Assembly (NCBI GenBank): GCA_001789745.1
Contig: MGAN01000018.1
Span: forward strand, 35,002-99,001
DNA from: Candidatus Roizmanbacteria bacterium RIFCSPLOWO2_01_FULL_40_13
Lineage (GTDB): Bacteria; Patescibacteriota; Microgenomatia; UBA1406; GWC2-37-13
Direction: 5' to 3'
Length of the DNA stretch: 64,000 nucleotides
Each line of letters begins with the position of its first letter. Within the stretch, counting starts at the first letter, position 1. The notes beneath the pieces were generated by a model. The model worked only from the letters and a program-made list of their open reading frames with translations, ran no database searches and was not told where the DNA came from. A program made the position numbers and the translations under genes. Shown one piece after another: positions 40,046 through 48,343 of this stretch.

Positions 40046-41305
40046 TTAATACAAAACTCTAAATCTGATTGTGTCGGGTATTTTTCTTAATTCCTGCAAA
40101 ACTTTTTGGTCATATTTTTTATTCACATCGGTGATCGCATATCCGATTTTAGCATTTGTTTTCAAATATTGGGATAAGATATTTAATTTATACTTAGCCA
40201 TGACGCCATTCAGATTTGCCAAAATACCCGGCACATTCTTATGCAGATGCAGCAATCTATGATGTTTTTTTTTCTTACTAAATCTAATATTGGGTATATT
40301 CGGGCTCCCTTGTGTGTCGCCTGAATTAATATAAGAGATAATTTTTTTGCTAATTTCTTTATCACTGCCTTGAAATACGGCTATACCACGCAGGGTTAAA
40401 AAATCAAGGTAAAATTTTTTGTCTGAATCGGCCAGGATTCCAACCGTATTAAGCCTAGGCATTTTTATTAATCGTTGTCTGGTTCTGGTTGAGAGATTAT
40501 TTACCACTGCTATTTGAGTCTGATGTGCCGTCTTTTCTCCAATCAAAGCGTAACCTTCACGGGTAAATAATTTCTCAATATTGGCTTTGTTTGTCACCGG
40601 TAAATGTGCTTTTATTCTGTTTTTGGGATATGAGAGCGAACTCGGGATTCTATTCACGAATAAAAATTCATCAAAATTCGGAGCTTCATGATCGGCATTT
40701 TTTACCACAGCTTCCCGCCTGATATTCTCAGTGAAAGCAACGAAATGTTTGGCTGCACCCATTGCTTTGATCTGATAATCTGTGAATCCGTCGCCAACTA
40801 CTATCACTTCGCCCCGAAGGCCTAATTTTATAACTGTTTTTACTTTCCCGTCCTTTTTAGATAAAGGGTTATTTTTATCCAACCCGGTTATTTTTCCAAA
40901 TTTGTCAAGCCGAAAGCTGTTGGCGAAGACATTGTCCGGGTTAAGAGAAAATGGCTTGACTATAGGCAGGATAAACTCCTTGAAACCCCCGGATATAATA
41001 TAGATATTTTCTTTATATTGCCGGAAAAATTGACGGTTTCTTTTTATCGATGGTGATATTTTTCCTCGGAGAATTTCTACTACTTTATAAATATGAAGCT
41101 TATTGCCGTGGAGCAGTTTTAACCTTGTTGCGAGACTTCGATCAAAAGAAATCCTCCCTTCCATACCGAGATTGGTAATTTTTTTGATTTGATTAATTAT
41201 CTTTTTCCTGTTTGGATTATTAGCGAGCGCAACTGAGGCCAATTCCTCCAATCCTTCACTTTGTACAAAAGTTGAATCAAAATCGATGATAAAGTATTTT
41301 ATCAT
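40046..41305 (-). CDS. HAD phosphoserine phosphatase-like domain fused to SerA-derived C-terminus (ACT)
   Basis: N-term FIIDFDSTFVQSEGLEELA, VVGDGFTDYQ; C-term HHRLLHLHKNVPGILANLNGVMAKYKLNILSQYLKTNAKIGYAITDV...IPDTIRFRVLY matches SerA ACT pattern. Confidence 0.85.
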   Translation of the reverse strand: MIKYFIIDFDSTFVQSEGLEELASVALANNPNRKKIINQIKKITNLGMEGRISFDRSLATRLKLLHGNKLHIYKVVEILRGKISPSIKRNRQFFRQYKENIYIISGGFKEFILPIVKPFSLNPDNVFANSFRLDKFGKITGLDKNNPLSKKDGKVKTVIKLGLRGEVIVVGDGFTDYQIKAMGAAKHFVAFTENIRREAVVKNADHEAPNFDEFLFVNRIPSSLSYPKNRIKAHLPVTNKANIEKLFTREGYALIGEKTAHQTQIAVVNNLSTRTRQRLIKMPRLNTVGILADSDKKFYLDFLTLRGIAVFQGSDKEISKKIISYINSGDTQGSPNIPNIRFSKKKKHHRLLHLHKNVPGILANLNGVMAKYKLNILSQYLKTNAKIGYAITDVNKKYDQKVLQELRKIPDTIRFRVLY

Positions 41306-41445
41306 ATTAAAAAACCTCCCTTGCGGGAGGAATGCTTGATTGGTAATCGGTTTATTTTTTGCTTATCAGGAGGTCCTCCCCCAAGTAATAATTTCCGGAA
41401 GAACTCTGGGGAGAGTAATTATTCAAAACGTCTATTCTATTATTC
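41305..41445 (-). promoter_or_regulatory. Putative Ser-leader transcription attenuator
   Basis: Leader ORF plus mutually exclusive pairings CTCCCC/GGGGGAG, GGGAGG/CCTCCC and terminator CCTCCCGCAAGGGAGG-TTTTTT immediately before the structural ATG. Confidence 0.7.
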
Positions 41446-41448
41446 ATG
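41353..41448 (-). CDS. Putative leader peptide (31 aa) with Ser-rich stretch
   Basis: MNNRIDVLNNYSPQSSSGNYYLGEDLLISKK*; codons TCT CCC CAG AGT TCT TCC. Confidence 0.6.
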
Positions 41449-41485
41449 TTGATATAATGGTATCAAAGAAACTATTTTTGTCAAT

Positions 41486-42070
41486 ATGTTGATAATTTAT
41501 TTTTTAATTTTTCTTTTTGTAATTGGAATTATACTCCTTTTTACTTCAAAAAAATTATCTCCGATACCCTACTTCCCGACTAACAAGACTGATCTTCCGC
41601 TTATCCTCAAAGCGCTGAATTTAAAACAAAATCAGGTCGTAATAGATTTGGGGGCGGGTGACGGGATAGTCATTTTCAAAGCTGCAGAATCAACCTATGC
41701 TCAAAAATTAAACACCCGGTTTATCGCTGTTGAAATCAATCCTTTTTTAATTCTGGTTCTCCATCTGCGTCGCCTCCTCCACCCCAATAAAAAAAATATA
41801 AAAATTGTTAGGGATGATATATTTACTATGACTTTTGAACTTTTGGCTTCTGACTTTTCACTTTTGACTTTTTATCTGTACGTCTCCCCCTGGCATCTTG
41901 AAAAGGTCATTGAAAATTGCCTGCCTGCCGGCAAGACTGGTAAATTGAACTTGTTTGCCCAAGCAAGAATTGAAAATTTTTCCGTTGTCTCCTACATGTA
42001 CCCGATAAAAAGTTTAAAAAAGAAGGAAACGCGAGCGCAGGGGAAAAACACGATTTTTGTTTACTCTTAG
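41486..42070 (+). CDS. Class I SAM-dependent methyltransferase-like protein
   Basis: VVIDLGAGDGIVIFKA motif I; N-terminal TM. Confidence 0.8.
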   Translation: MLIIYFLIFLFVIGIILLFTSKKLSPIPYFPTNKTDLPLILKALNLKQNQVVIDLGAGDGIVIFKAAESTYAQKLNTRFIAVEINPFLILVLHLRRLLHPNKKNIKIVRDDIFTMTFELLASDFSLLTFYLYVSPWHLEKVIENCLPAGKTGKLNLFAQARIENFSVVSYMYPIKSLKKKETRAQGKNTIFVYS

Positions 42071-42131
42071 CCTGTCAAGCCAACCCAATATTAACCTGGC
42101 AGGTTCATTTTGGGATATGGCAGTAGGCTAA
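42068..42131 (+). repeat. Hairpin repeat family F, copy 2
   Basis: TAGCCTGTCAAGCCAACCCAATATTAACCTGGCAGGTTCATTTTGGGATATGGCAGTAGGCTA. Confidence 0.75.
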
Positions 42132-42754
42132 ATCGACAGGATTTTTAATATTTTCGCAGGGTTACCCGCAAGGAAGTCGGGGTTGTTTTTCTGTAGGATA
42201 TACTTCGTATTGAATCCCCAAGTAACGGAGATTACTTTAATTCCATTCTCTTTGCAGGCATCGATGTCTCTGACTTCATCACCAATATAAATAGTTTTGT
42301 CTTTATTTAATTTTTGATTATTTATTAGATTTTTGATTGCCTTGGCTTTACCAAGCAGACTCGGTTCCGATATAATAAAGTCAAAAGAATCAATTCTATA
42401 TTTTTTTAAGAATTTAACTACATTTTCTACCGAATTAGAGGTTAAGACGCCTAACTTGTATTTTTTACTTTTAAGCTTTTTTATCAGTTCTTTAATCCCG
42501 GGAAATATTTTGATAGAAGTGATTGAAGAATTAAGCTCTTTGCGGATTTTAACAGCTAAAGCTGGAAGTTTTATAGCCGTTATGCCGAACCACTTGATAA
42601 TTTCCAGAGTAGATTTTCCTCTTAAGAATTCTGCATCTGGCGAAGTTATTTTATTTAGTCCAAAATCTGATGCGTATTTATTATAAAGTTGCAGGATCCT
42701 GGGAAGCGTATCGGCTATGGTTCCGTCAAAGTCGAAAATGACAGTTTTTATCAT
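42128..42754 (-). CDS. HAD hydrolase (phosphoglycolate phosphatase-like)
   Basis: IFDFDGTIADTLP, LTSNSVENV, YIGDEVRDIDA. Confidence 0.9.
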   Translation of the reverse strand: MIKTVIFDFDGTIADTLPRILQLYNKYASDFGLNKITSPDAEFLRGKSTLEIIKWFGITAIKLPALAVKIRKELNSSITSIKIFPGIKELIKKLKSKKYKLGVLTSNSVENVVKFLKKYRIDSFDFIISEPSLLGKAKAIKNLINNQKLNKDKTIYIGDEVRDIDACKENGIKVISVTWGFNTKYILQKNNPDFLAGNPAKILKILSI

Positions 42755-42762
42755 TTAAATTG

Positions 42763-42865
42763 TATACTCATCTTACTCCGATTTGCAGCTCGTCAGAGCG
42801 AAAAAGCGGATTAGATAAGTATATACTGAGTAACTCGGTTGCAAACCTTAAGTTATCGAAGTATA
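42763..42865 (+). mobile_element. Element family B, copy 2
   Basis: TATACTCATCTTACTCCGATTTGCAGC...TACTGAGTAACTCGGTTGCAAACCTTAAGTTATCGAAGTATA. Confidence 0.85.
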
Positions 42866-42890
42866 AATTTGTACAATTATAATAGATTTT

Positions 42891-43454
42891 ATGACTCGTC
42901 TTAATTTAATCGCCGTCGACTTGTCCATCACTCAATTATTGAATAAAATATTACCGCATTCTATTTTGGTTGATCACTTTTTTTCCTTTCTTTCCCTGCG
43001 AGGAGCTTCTATATTAGTCTGGATTATTGTAATTGCGATTATTTTAATTCTTGAGGAGCGAAAATACCCCGGAATTCAAAAGCAGGATATTAAATTTATC
43101 TTCGTCTTTCTTTTGGCTTTTACAGTAAGCTATATTACTTCCGATGCTATTTTAAAAAATGTGTTCCAGCGGCCTCGACCTGCTTCAACCAATTTCAACC
43201 AATTTCAACCAATTTCAGCCAACTGCCCAAAAGACAATTCATTTCCTTCGACCCACGCTACCACCGCCTTTGCCGCGGCCACAGTACTGACATATTTTGA
43301 TAAAAAAAGACGCTGGTTTTATTATCTGGTTGCAATATTGATTTCACTTTCACGTATTTACTTAGGTTGTCATTTCTTTTTTGATGTCTTAACAGGAGGA
43401 ATAATCGGTTGGATCATAAGTAAACTGATCATTTCTCAACTCCGTAGAATTTGA
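42891..43454 (+). CDS. PAP2-family phosphatase
   Basis: KNVFQRPRP, FPSTHATTAFA, SRIYLGCHFFFDVLTG. Confidence 0.9.
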   Translation: MTRLNLIAVDLSITQLLNKILPHSILVDHFFSFLSLRGASILVWIIVIAIILILEERKYPGIQKQDIKFIFVFLLAFTVSYITSDAILKNVFQRPRPASTNFNQFQPISANCPKDNSFPSTHATTAFAAATVLTYFDKKRRWFYYLVAILISLSRIYLGCHFFFDVLTGGIIGWIISKLIISQLRRI

Positions 43455-43541
43455 CGCGGCCTGCCCGCCGACCAACGCTCCTCAATGCGGCGAGCGGATA
43501 GCGAAGATTTTAGCATTGAGGTAAGTGGTGGCGAGTCAAAT

Positions 43542-44876
43542 TTACTTTTCCACACCGTAGAATTTGACGCGGTCTCCCCTAAACATCAGGTCCAGCTCTC
43601 CGATCGGACCGTTGCGGTGTTTGGCAATGTACAATTTTATTAGACGTTTACTCTGATCCAGAAGATCCTCGCTTTCTTCTTCATGATAGATAAACATAAC
43701 TACGTCGGCATCCTGCTCGATTGCTCCCGACTCCCTAAGATCCGCCAGTTGGGGTTTTTTAGACCCTCTTAGTTCGACTGCTCGTGAAAGTTGAGAGATA
43801 GCCAAAACCGGGATCTTGAGTTCGCGCGCCAGATTCTTTAATCCTTGGGAAATAAAAGATACTTCCTGTACACGGTTATCAAATCTTCGTCCCGAATCAG
43901 CCAGCTGCAGATAGTCAACAATAATTAATTGTATTTTTTTCTCAACCATTAACTTTCTGGCTTTGGTCCTCATCTCGAGGATCGACGCTCCCGGAGTATC
44001 GTCGATAAATATTGGGGCTTCTGATAGCTCCCCCATTGCTTCCGTCAGCCTTTTATAGTCATCATCGGATAATCTGCCGGTCTTAAGTCTCCAGGCATCG
44101 ATATCAGCTTGTCCAACCAGCAGCCTGTCAACCAATTCTTCTTTACTCATCTCAAGAGAAAAAAAGCCAACCGGAATTTTTTGGGTTGTTGAAACATGAA
44201 GCGCGATATTTAAAGCCAGAGTCGTTTTACCTATCCCCGGTCTTGCTGCCAGAATAAGCAGATTTGAATCTTGCATGCCGGCCAGCTTGTTGTCAAGATC
44301 TCTAAAACCTGTCGGAACTCCCCGCAGATGCGTTCCAAGTTTCATAAATTTTTCTAATCGTTCAAAACTTTCCGCCAAAATATTTTTTAGTTCAATAAAA
44401 TCCTGATGAAGATGCGACTGTGAAAGGGCAAATATCTCCACTTCAGCTTGATCCAGAAGTTTTTTGGTGTCGCCTTTCTCGTCAAAAGCCCTCTCAATTA
44501 TGCGCGAGGAAAGATCTATAAGCTTTCTTTTGACAAAGTGGCCGACTACGATTCTGCCATAATACTCGATATAAGCCGAGGTCGGGACTGTGTTTATAAG
44601 ATCCGCAATAAAACTTTTTCCGCCGACTTTTTTCAAAATTCCTTCTGATTTCAGTTGATCCGATAGCGTCACGATATCAATAGGTTTTTGCTTTTCAAAC
44701 AACGACAGCATGGAAGAAAAGACCGCTTGATGCTCGGACTGATAGAAGTGTTCGGGCTTTAAAAACTCCGCAACTAAGTTGATGCTTGAGGCATCGATTA
44801 ATATACCGCCAAGCACGGACTTTTCCGCTTCGTTGTCGTGAGGAGGAACTTTGAGAGAATCCGGAGTATTAGGCAT
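43542..44876 (-). CDS. dnaB: Replicative DNA helicase
   Basis: PHDNEAEKSVLGG; LILAARPGIGKTTLALNIA; IIVDYLQLAD. Confidence 0.96.
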   Translation of the reverse strand: MPNTPDSLKVPPHDNEAEKSVLGGILIDASSINLVAEFLKPEHFYQSEHQAVFSSMLSLFEKQKPIDIVTLSDQLKSEGILKKVGGKSFIADLINTVPTSAYIEYYGRIVVGHFVKRKLIDLSSRIIERAFDEKGDTKKLLDQAEVEIFALSQSHLHQDFIELKNILAESFERLEKFMKLGTHLRGVPTGFRDLDNKLAGMQDSNLLILAARPGIGKTTLALNIALHVSTTQKIPVGFFSLEMSKEELVDRLLVGQADIDAWRLKTGRLSDDDYKRLTEAMGELSEAPIFIDDTPGASILEMRTKARKLMVEKKIQLIIVDYLQLADSGRRFDNRVQEVSFISQGLKNLARELKIPVLAISQLSRAVELRGSKKPQLADLRESGAIEQDADVVMFIYHEEESEDLLDQSKRLIKLYIAKHRNGPIGELDLMFRGDRVKFYGVEK

Positions 44877-44946
44877 AAATCAATGAAACCTGAAACTTGA
44901 AACATGAAATAAATTTAAAAAAGTTTTATGTTTTAGGTTTTATACT

Positions 44947-45600
44947 TTATGCGGTTGTCTCCATCACCACCACCTTCATTTCCTCCCCAAGCTCTTCTTT
45001 TTTCACCGTCAATTTAGAGACTGGCGGAATCTGCTCCGCTCCCATTTTTTTAAGAAAGGCGTCAACGGGTGTAAGTTTTGCAAATATTTGCTGATTAAGT
45101 TTTGCTTGGTTGTAATGCATAGGAATGACAATTGATGGCTCGATCTTTTTAACAAGCTCTGCTGCTTCGCCTGCGTCGATTGTATAAAATCCTCCGACAG
45201 GCAGCAGCAAAATATCAACCTCCCCCAATTTATCGGTAAAGGCATCATCCCAAACCATTCCAAGATCGCCGCAATGCAGTAAAGAAATTCCGTCGCCTTC
45301 AATTTTATAAGCAGTATTTTCACCACGCTCTGCTCCTTTTTGCTTGTCATGATATGTGGCAAATCCCGTAACTCTTAATTTATTTTTTTCGTATTCTCCC
45401 GGAAGTTGAATAATCAAGGGGTCTCCGGAAACTCCCTGGACATAGTTGTGATCCTGATGGTGATGGGATACGGTAACAATATCCGCCTCGGTTTTGGGAA
45501 ACTTCATCCCCAGCATTTTTGGATCAAAGGGATCGGTGACTAATTTAGCGTCTTTGGATCTGAGATAAAATGAAGCGTGACCAAGATATTTGATGTCCAT
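44947..45600 (-). CDS. Metal-dependent hydrolase (UPF0173/MBL-fold-like)
   Basis: IKYLGHASFYL, VTVSHHHQDHN. Confidence 0.88.
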   Translation of the reverse strand: MDIKYLGHASFYLRSKDAKLVTDPFDPKMLGMKFPKTEADIVTVSHHHQDHNYVQGVSGDPLIIQLPGEYEKNKLRVTGFATYHDKQKGAERGENTAYKIEGDGISLLHCGDLGMVWDDAFTDKLGEVDILLLPVGGFYTIDAGEAAELVKKIEPSIVIPMHYNQAKLNQQIFAKLTPVDAFLKKMGAEQIPPVSKLTVKKEELGEEMKVVVMETTA

Positions 45601-45761
45601 ATCTAAATAAAATCCTAAATTCTAAATCCGAAACTCTAAACAATTTTTAAATTCTTATTCTCAAAGTTCAAAACGAATACAGGATAACAAAGTTGCAGTG
45701 AAAATTCAATTAAGAATTGATAAAATTAGACTTGCGCCTTGAAATTAAAGTATTTTTTACT

Positions 45762-45835
45762 GGTGGTCGTAGCTCAACTGGCAGAGCGTCGCCCTGTGGA
45801 GGCGAATGTTGCGGGTTCAAATCCCGTCGATCACC
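45762..45835 (+). tRNA. tRNA-His(GTG)
   Basis: G-1 present; GTGGTCG/CGATCAC acceptor; anticodon arm TCGCC-CTGTGGA-GGCGA. Confidence 0.93.
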
Positions 45836-46002
45836 CATTGCGAAGGCGAACTCTCTTTTATTTAACCATTCATCTCCAGACTGTGGTCAGGAGCCTTCTG
45901 GTACCGGGGTAAATTTTGCTAATTGCTTGTCAGTTTTTTCTGCTTCCTTCCAGTTCATGGCAAAAAAAATTGCTAAAGTCGACAGAGGTCCGTCTAAATC
46001 AA

Positions 46003-46030
46003 AAGGTCGCCGCTTCGCGGCGACCTCAAA
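46003..46030 (-). terminator. Hairpin terminator candidate downstream of micropeptide
   Basis: AGGTCGCCGCGAAGCGGCGACCT followed by TTTGATTT on minus strand. Confidence 0.55.
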
Positions 46031-46050
46031 GGCTAATCTAGAAACAACAC

Positions 46051-46104
46051 CTATCTCTTCTTTTTTCCAGACTTACTCTTTTTAGCTTTTCTCTTTTTTG
46101 CCAT
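46051..46104 (-). CDS. 17-aa Lys/Arg-rich micropeptide
   Basis: MAKKRKAKKSKSGKKKR*; strong upstream SD GGAGGTGA; downstream GGTCGCCGC/GCGGCGACC hairpin. Confidence 0.55.
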   Translation of the reverse strand: MAKKRKAKKSKSGKKKR

Positions 46105-46278
46105 AAGAACGTCACCTCCAATGATATAACTTACAACAATTCTAATATCTAAATTTGACAATAAATAATTTAGTTTTGTTTGTCAAGTACTACATAAATT
46201 AGCGCTTAAAACCGCTCCATTTAAATTAATTGCAATTATAATTTCTAAAAAAATCAGCTATAATTATTCCGATTCAGC

Positions 46279-47448
46279 ATGAAAAAAATAAAAGTAATTC
46301 TGGTTGATGTCATATCTCCACATAAACACACCTCGGATGGGCTAAAAGATCTGAGTGAACTTCAGGCTTTGGTTAAGACGTATGGCGGAATCGATGTGAT
46401 ACGTGTTATCCAGCATAAAACCGCTCCCGATAAAGCTACTTTTATCGGATCCGGCAAGGTTGAAGAACTTTTACAAATTGTCGCAAACCCTCAAGATTCC
46501 CGGAGCCCAGAGGGTTCCGTCAGACACGTTATTATCAACTCAATTGTTCAACCTGCTCAACTTTTTGAACTCACAAAAAAACTCTGGTCTGTTAACTCCA
46601 ACGTCCAGGTCTGGGACAGAATTGATCTTATTCTAAATATCTTTGAAAAACACGCTAAATCAGCTGAATCTAAACTCCAGATTGAAATAGCCCGCATGAG
46701 GCATATGCGGTTTAGAATTTACGGGCTTGGGGGAACTATATTATCCCGTCAAGCAGGAGGAATCGGAACAAGGGGAATCGGGGAAACCAATATCGAGAGG
46801 ATGCGTCGTCACTTCAAAAAACAAATTAGACGCAAAAAGGATCAGCTTGAAAAACTGGTCAAACAACGACAACTTCAACTTCAACGAAGGCACGAATACG
46901 GAATCAAAACCATCTCCATCATCGGTTATACCAATGCAGGCAAAACTTCGCTGTTTAATTTATTAACCGGAAAACAAGGACAAGTCAGGGATGCACTTTT
47001 TGTAACTTTGGATAGCGCAACAGGAATACTAACAAACCCTCAGGGTTTGCGAAAAAGCGAGCCTGCAAACCCTGAGGGTTATACAATTTTGGTTTCTGAC
47101 ACGATTGGTTTCATTCACAATCTTCCTCCCTCTCTGATTGATTCCTTCAGGTCAACCCTGATGGAGTCAATACATGCCGATCTGATAGTCCATGTGGTCG
47201 ATATTGCCGATGAAAAAATGGAGCAAAAAATCAAAACCGTTGAAGAAATTCTGGCGGATCTTGGTATTTCCGGCAAAAAACAGTCAATAGTGTTCAACAA
47301 AATTGATAAACTCGGGGGGGAATATTATAAGACAAGTTCCAGCCTCAAAAAACAGTATTCGTTTTACAATCCGCAGTTTATTTCTGTTAATAATCTGCAG
47401 GGAATCGAAGAACTTAAGCTCAATTTAAAACGTATGCTTAAAAACTGA
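46279..47448 (+). CDS. hflX: GTPase HflX, with repeat-derived insertions
   Basis: GGIGTRGIGETNIERMRRHFKKQI, IIGYTNAGKTSLFNLLTG, DTIGFIHNLP. Confidence 0.95.
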   Translation: MKKIKVILVDVISPHKHTSDGLKDLSELQALVKTYGGIDVIRVIQHKTAPDKATFIGSGKVEELLQIVANPQDSRSPEGSVRHVIINSIVQPAQLFELTKKLWSVNSNVQVWDRIDLILNIFEKHAKSAESKLQIEIARMRHMRFRIYGLGGTILSRQAGGIGTRGIGETNIERMRRHFKKQIRRKKDQLEKLVKQRQLQLQRRHEYGIKTISIIGYTNAGKTSLFNLLTGKQGQVRDALFVTLDSATGILTNPQGLRKSEPANPEGYTILVSDTIGFIHNLPPSLIDSFRSTLMESIHADLIVHVVDIADEKMEQKIKTVEEILADLGISGKKQSIVFNKIDKLGGEYYKTSSSLKKQYSFYNPQFISVNNLQGIEELKLNLKRMLKN

Positions 47449-47519
47449 GCCCGAAGCGAGAATCGAACTCGCGACTAGCCCTTACCAAGGGCTCGTTTTG
47501 CCACTAGAACTATTCGGGC
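47448..47519 (-). tRNA. tRNA-Thr(GGT)
   Basis: GCCCGAA/TTCGGGC acceptor; anticodon arm AGCCC-TTGGTAA-GGGCT; GAGTTCGATTCTC T-arm. Confidence 0.92.
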
Positions 47520-47614
47520 ACCCTCATAAAACATGAATCCTGAAACATGAAACAGCGTCTGACGCGGTGAAACAAAATCGTCTTATATTTTATCAATGTT
47601 TTATGTTTTATGCT

Positions 47615-48283
47615 TTAAGTTTTTATTTTGGATATTACCCAATAGCTGACTATCGCCGCCGACACTATCACATTTAAAGATTTATTAATTCCAAACATGG
47701 GAATCTCTACTATCTGATCCGCCAATTTCAGTGTTTCTTCCTTTATGCCATAACTTTCATTGCCGAAAATAAGGACAAGCGGCAAAGAATAGTTTACCTT
47801 AGTATAAGGTACTGATTTATCACTCTGCTCTACGGCTATAATATTCAAATTATTACTCAATTGTTTCACTACTTCATTGCTTGTCTCTCCTGTTTCCCCT
47901 CCTTGATAAGGAGGGGATAGCGGGGTGGTTGAATTTTGGTTTTTTGAATTTTGAAATTGCTTGGAATTTCGAGTTTCGGCTTTCAAGTTTAAATCCGCAA
48001 TGGTGTCAGCTGCGGATTTGCGGTATTCCCAAGGAACAACTTTGTAAGTCCCAATTGACGCTTTCTTAATTCGGGCGTTGGGGGGAATTTCGGAATCGCC
48101 GCAAAGATATATCTTCTCTATAGCCAGTGCGTCAGCCAGCCTGAAAAGACCACCGATGTTATAGGTATCGTAAATGTTCTCAAGAACAAAATAGATCGGA
48201 TTTCGCTTCACTTGTTTCATCGAGCCTTGTGCGCGCTCCTCCTCTAATTTCCTTAATTGATCGGCATTGAGTTTCATAAGCAT
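47615..48283 (-). CDS. TrmH/SpoU-family RNA methyltransferase with repeat-derived insertion
   Basis: YFVLENIYDTYNIGGLFRLADAL, LVLIFGNESYGI, EIPMFGINKSLNVIVSAAI. Confidence 0.88.
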   Translation of the reverse strand: MLMKLNADQLRKLEEERAQGSMKQVKRNPIYFVLENIYDTYNIGGLFRLADALAIEKIYLCGDSEIPPNARIKKASIGTYKVVPWEYRKSAADTIADLNLKAETRNSKQFQNSKNQNSTTPLSPPYQGGETGETSNEVVKQLSNNLNIIAVEQSDKSVPYTKVNYSLPLVLIFGNESYGIKEETLKLADQIVEIPMFGINKSLNVIVSAAIVSYWVISKIKT

Positions 48284-48289
48284 ATTATA

Positions 48290-48343
48290 TGATACGAATG
48301 ATGCGAATTTTATGCGAATCTTCGAATATGCTAATATCAGCTT
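48290..48343. repeat. Family G repeat, left of GxxExxY gene
   Basis: ATGATACGAATGATGCGAATTTTATGCGAATCTTCGAATATGCTAATATCAG. Confidence 0.8.

Noticed and set aside
45717-46085. 122-aa ORF over tRNA-His
   Set aside because: Reads through tRNA-His, a hairpin terminator and antisense to the micropeptide
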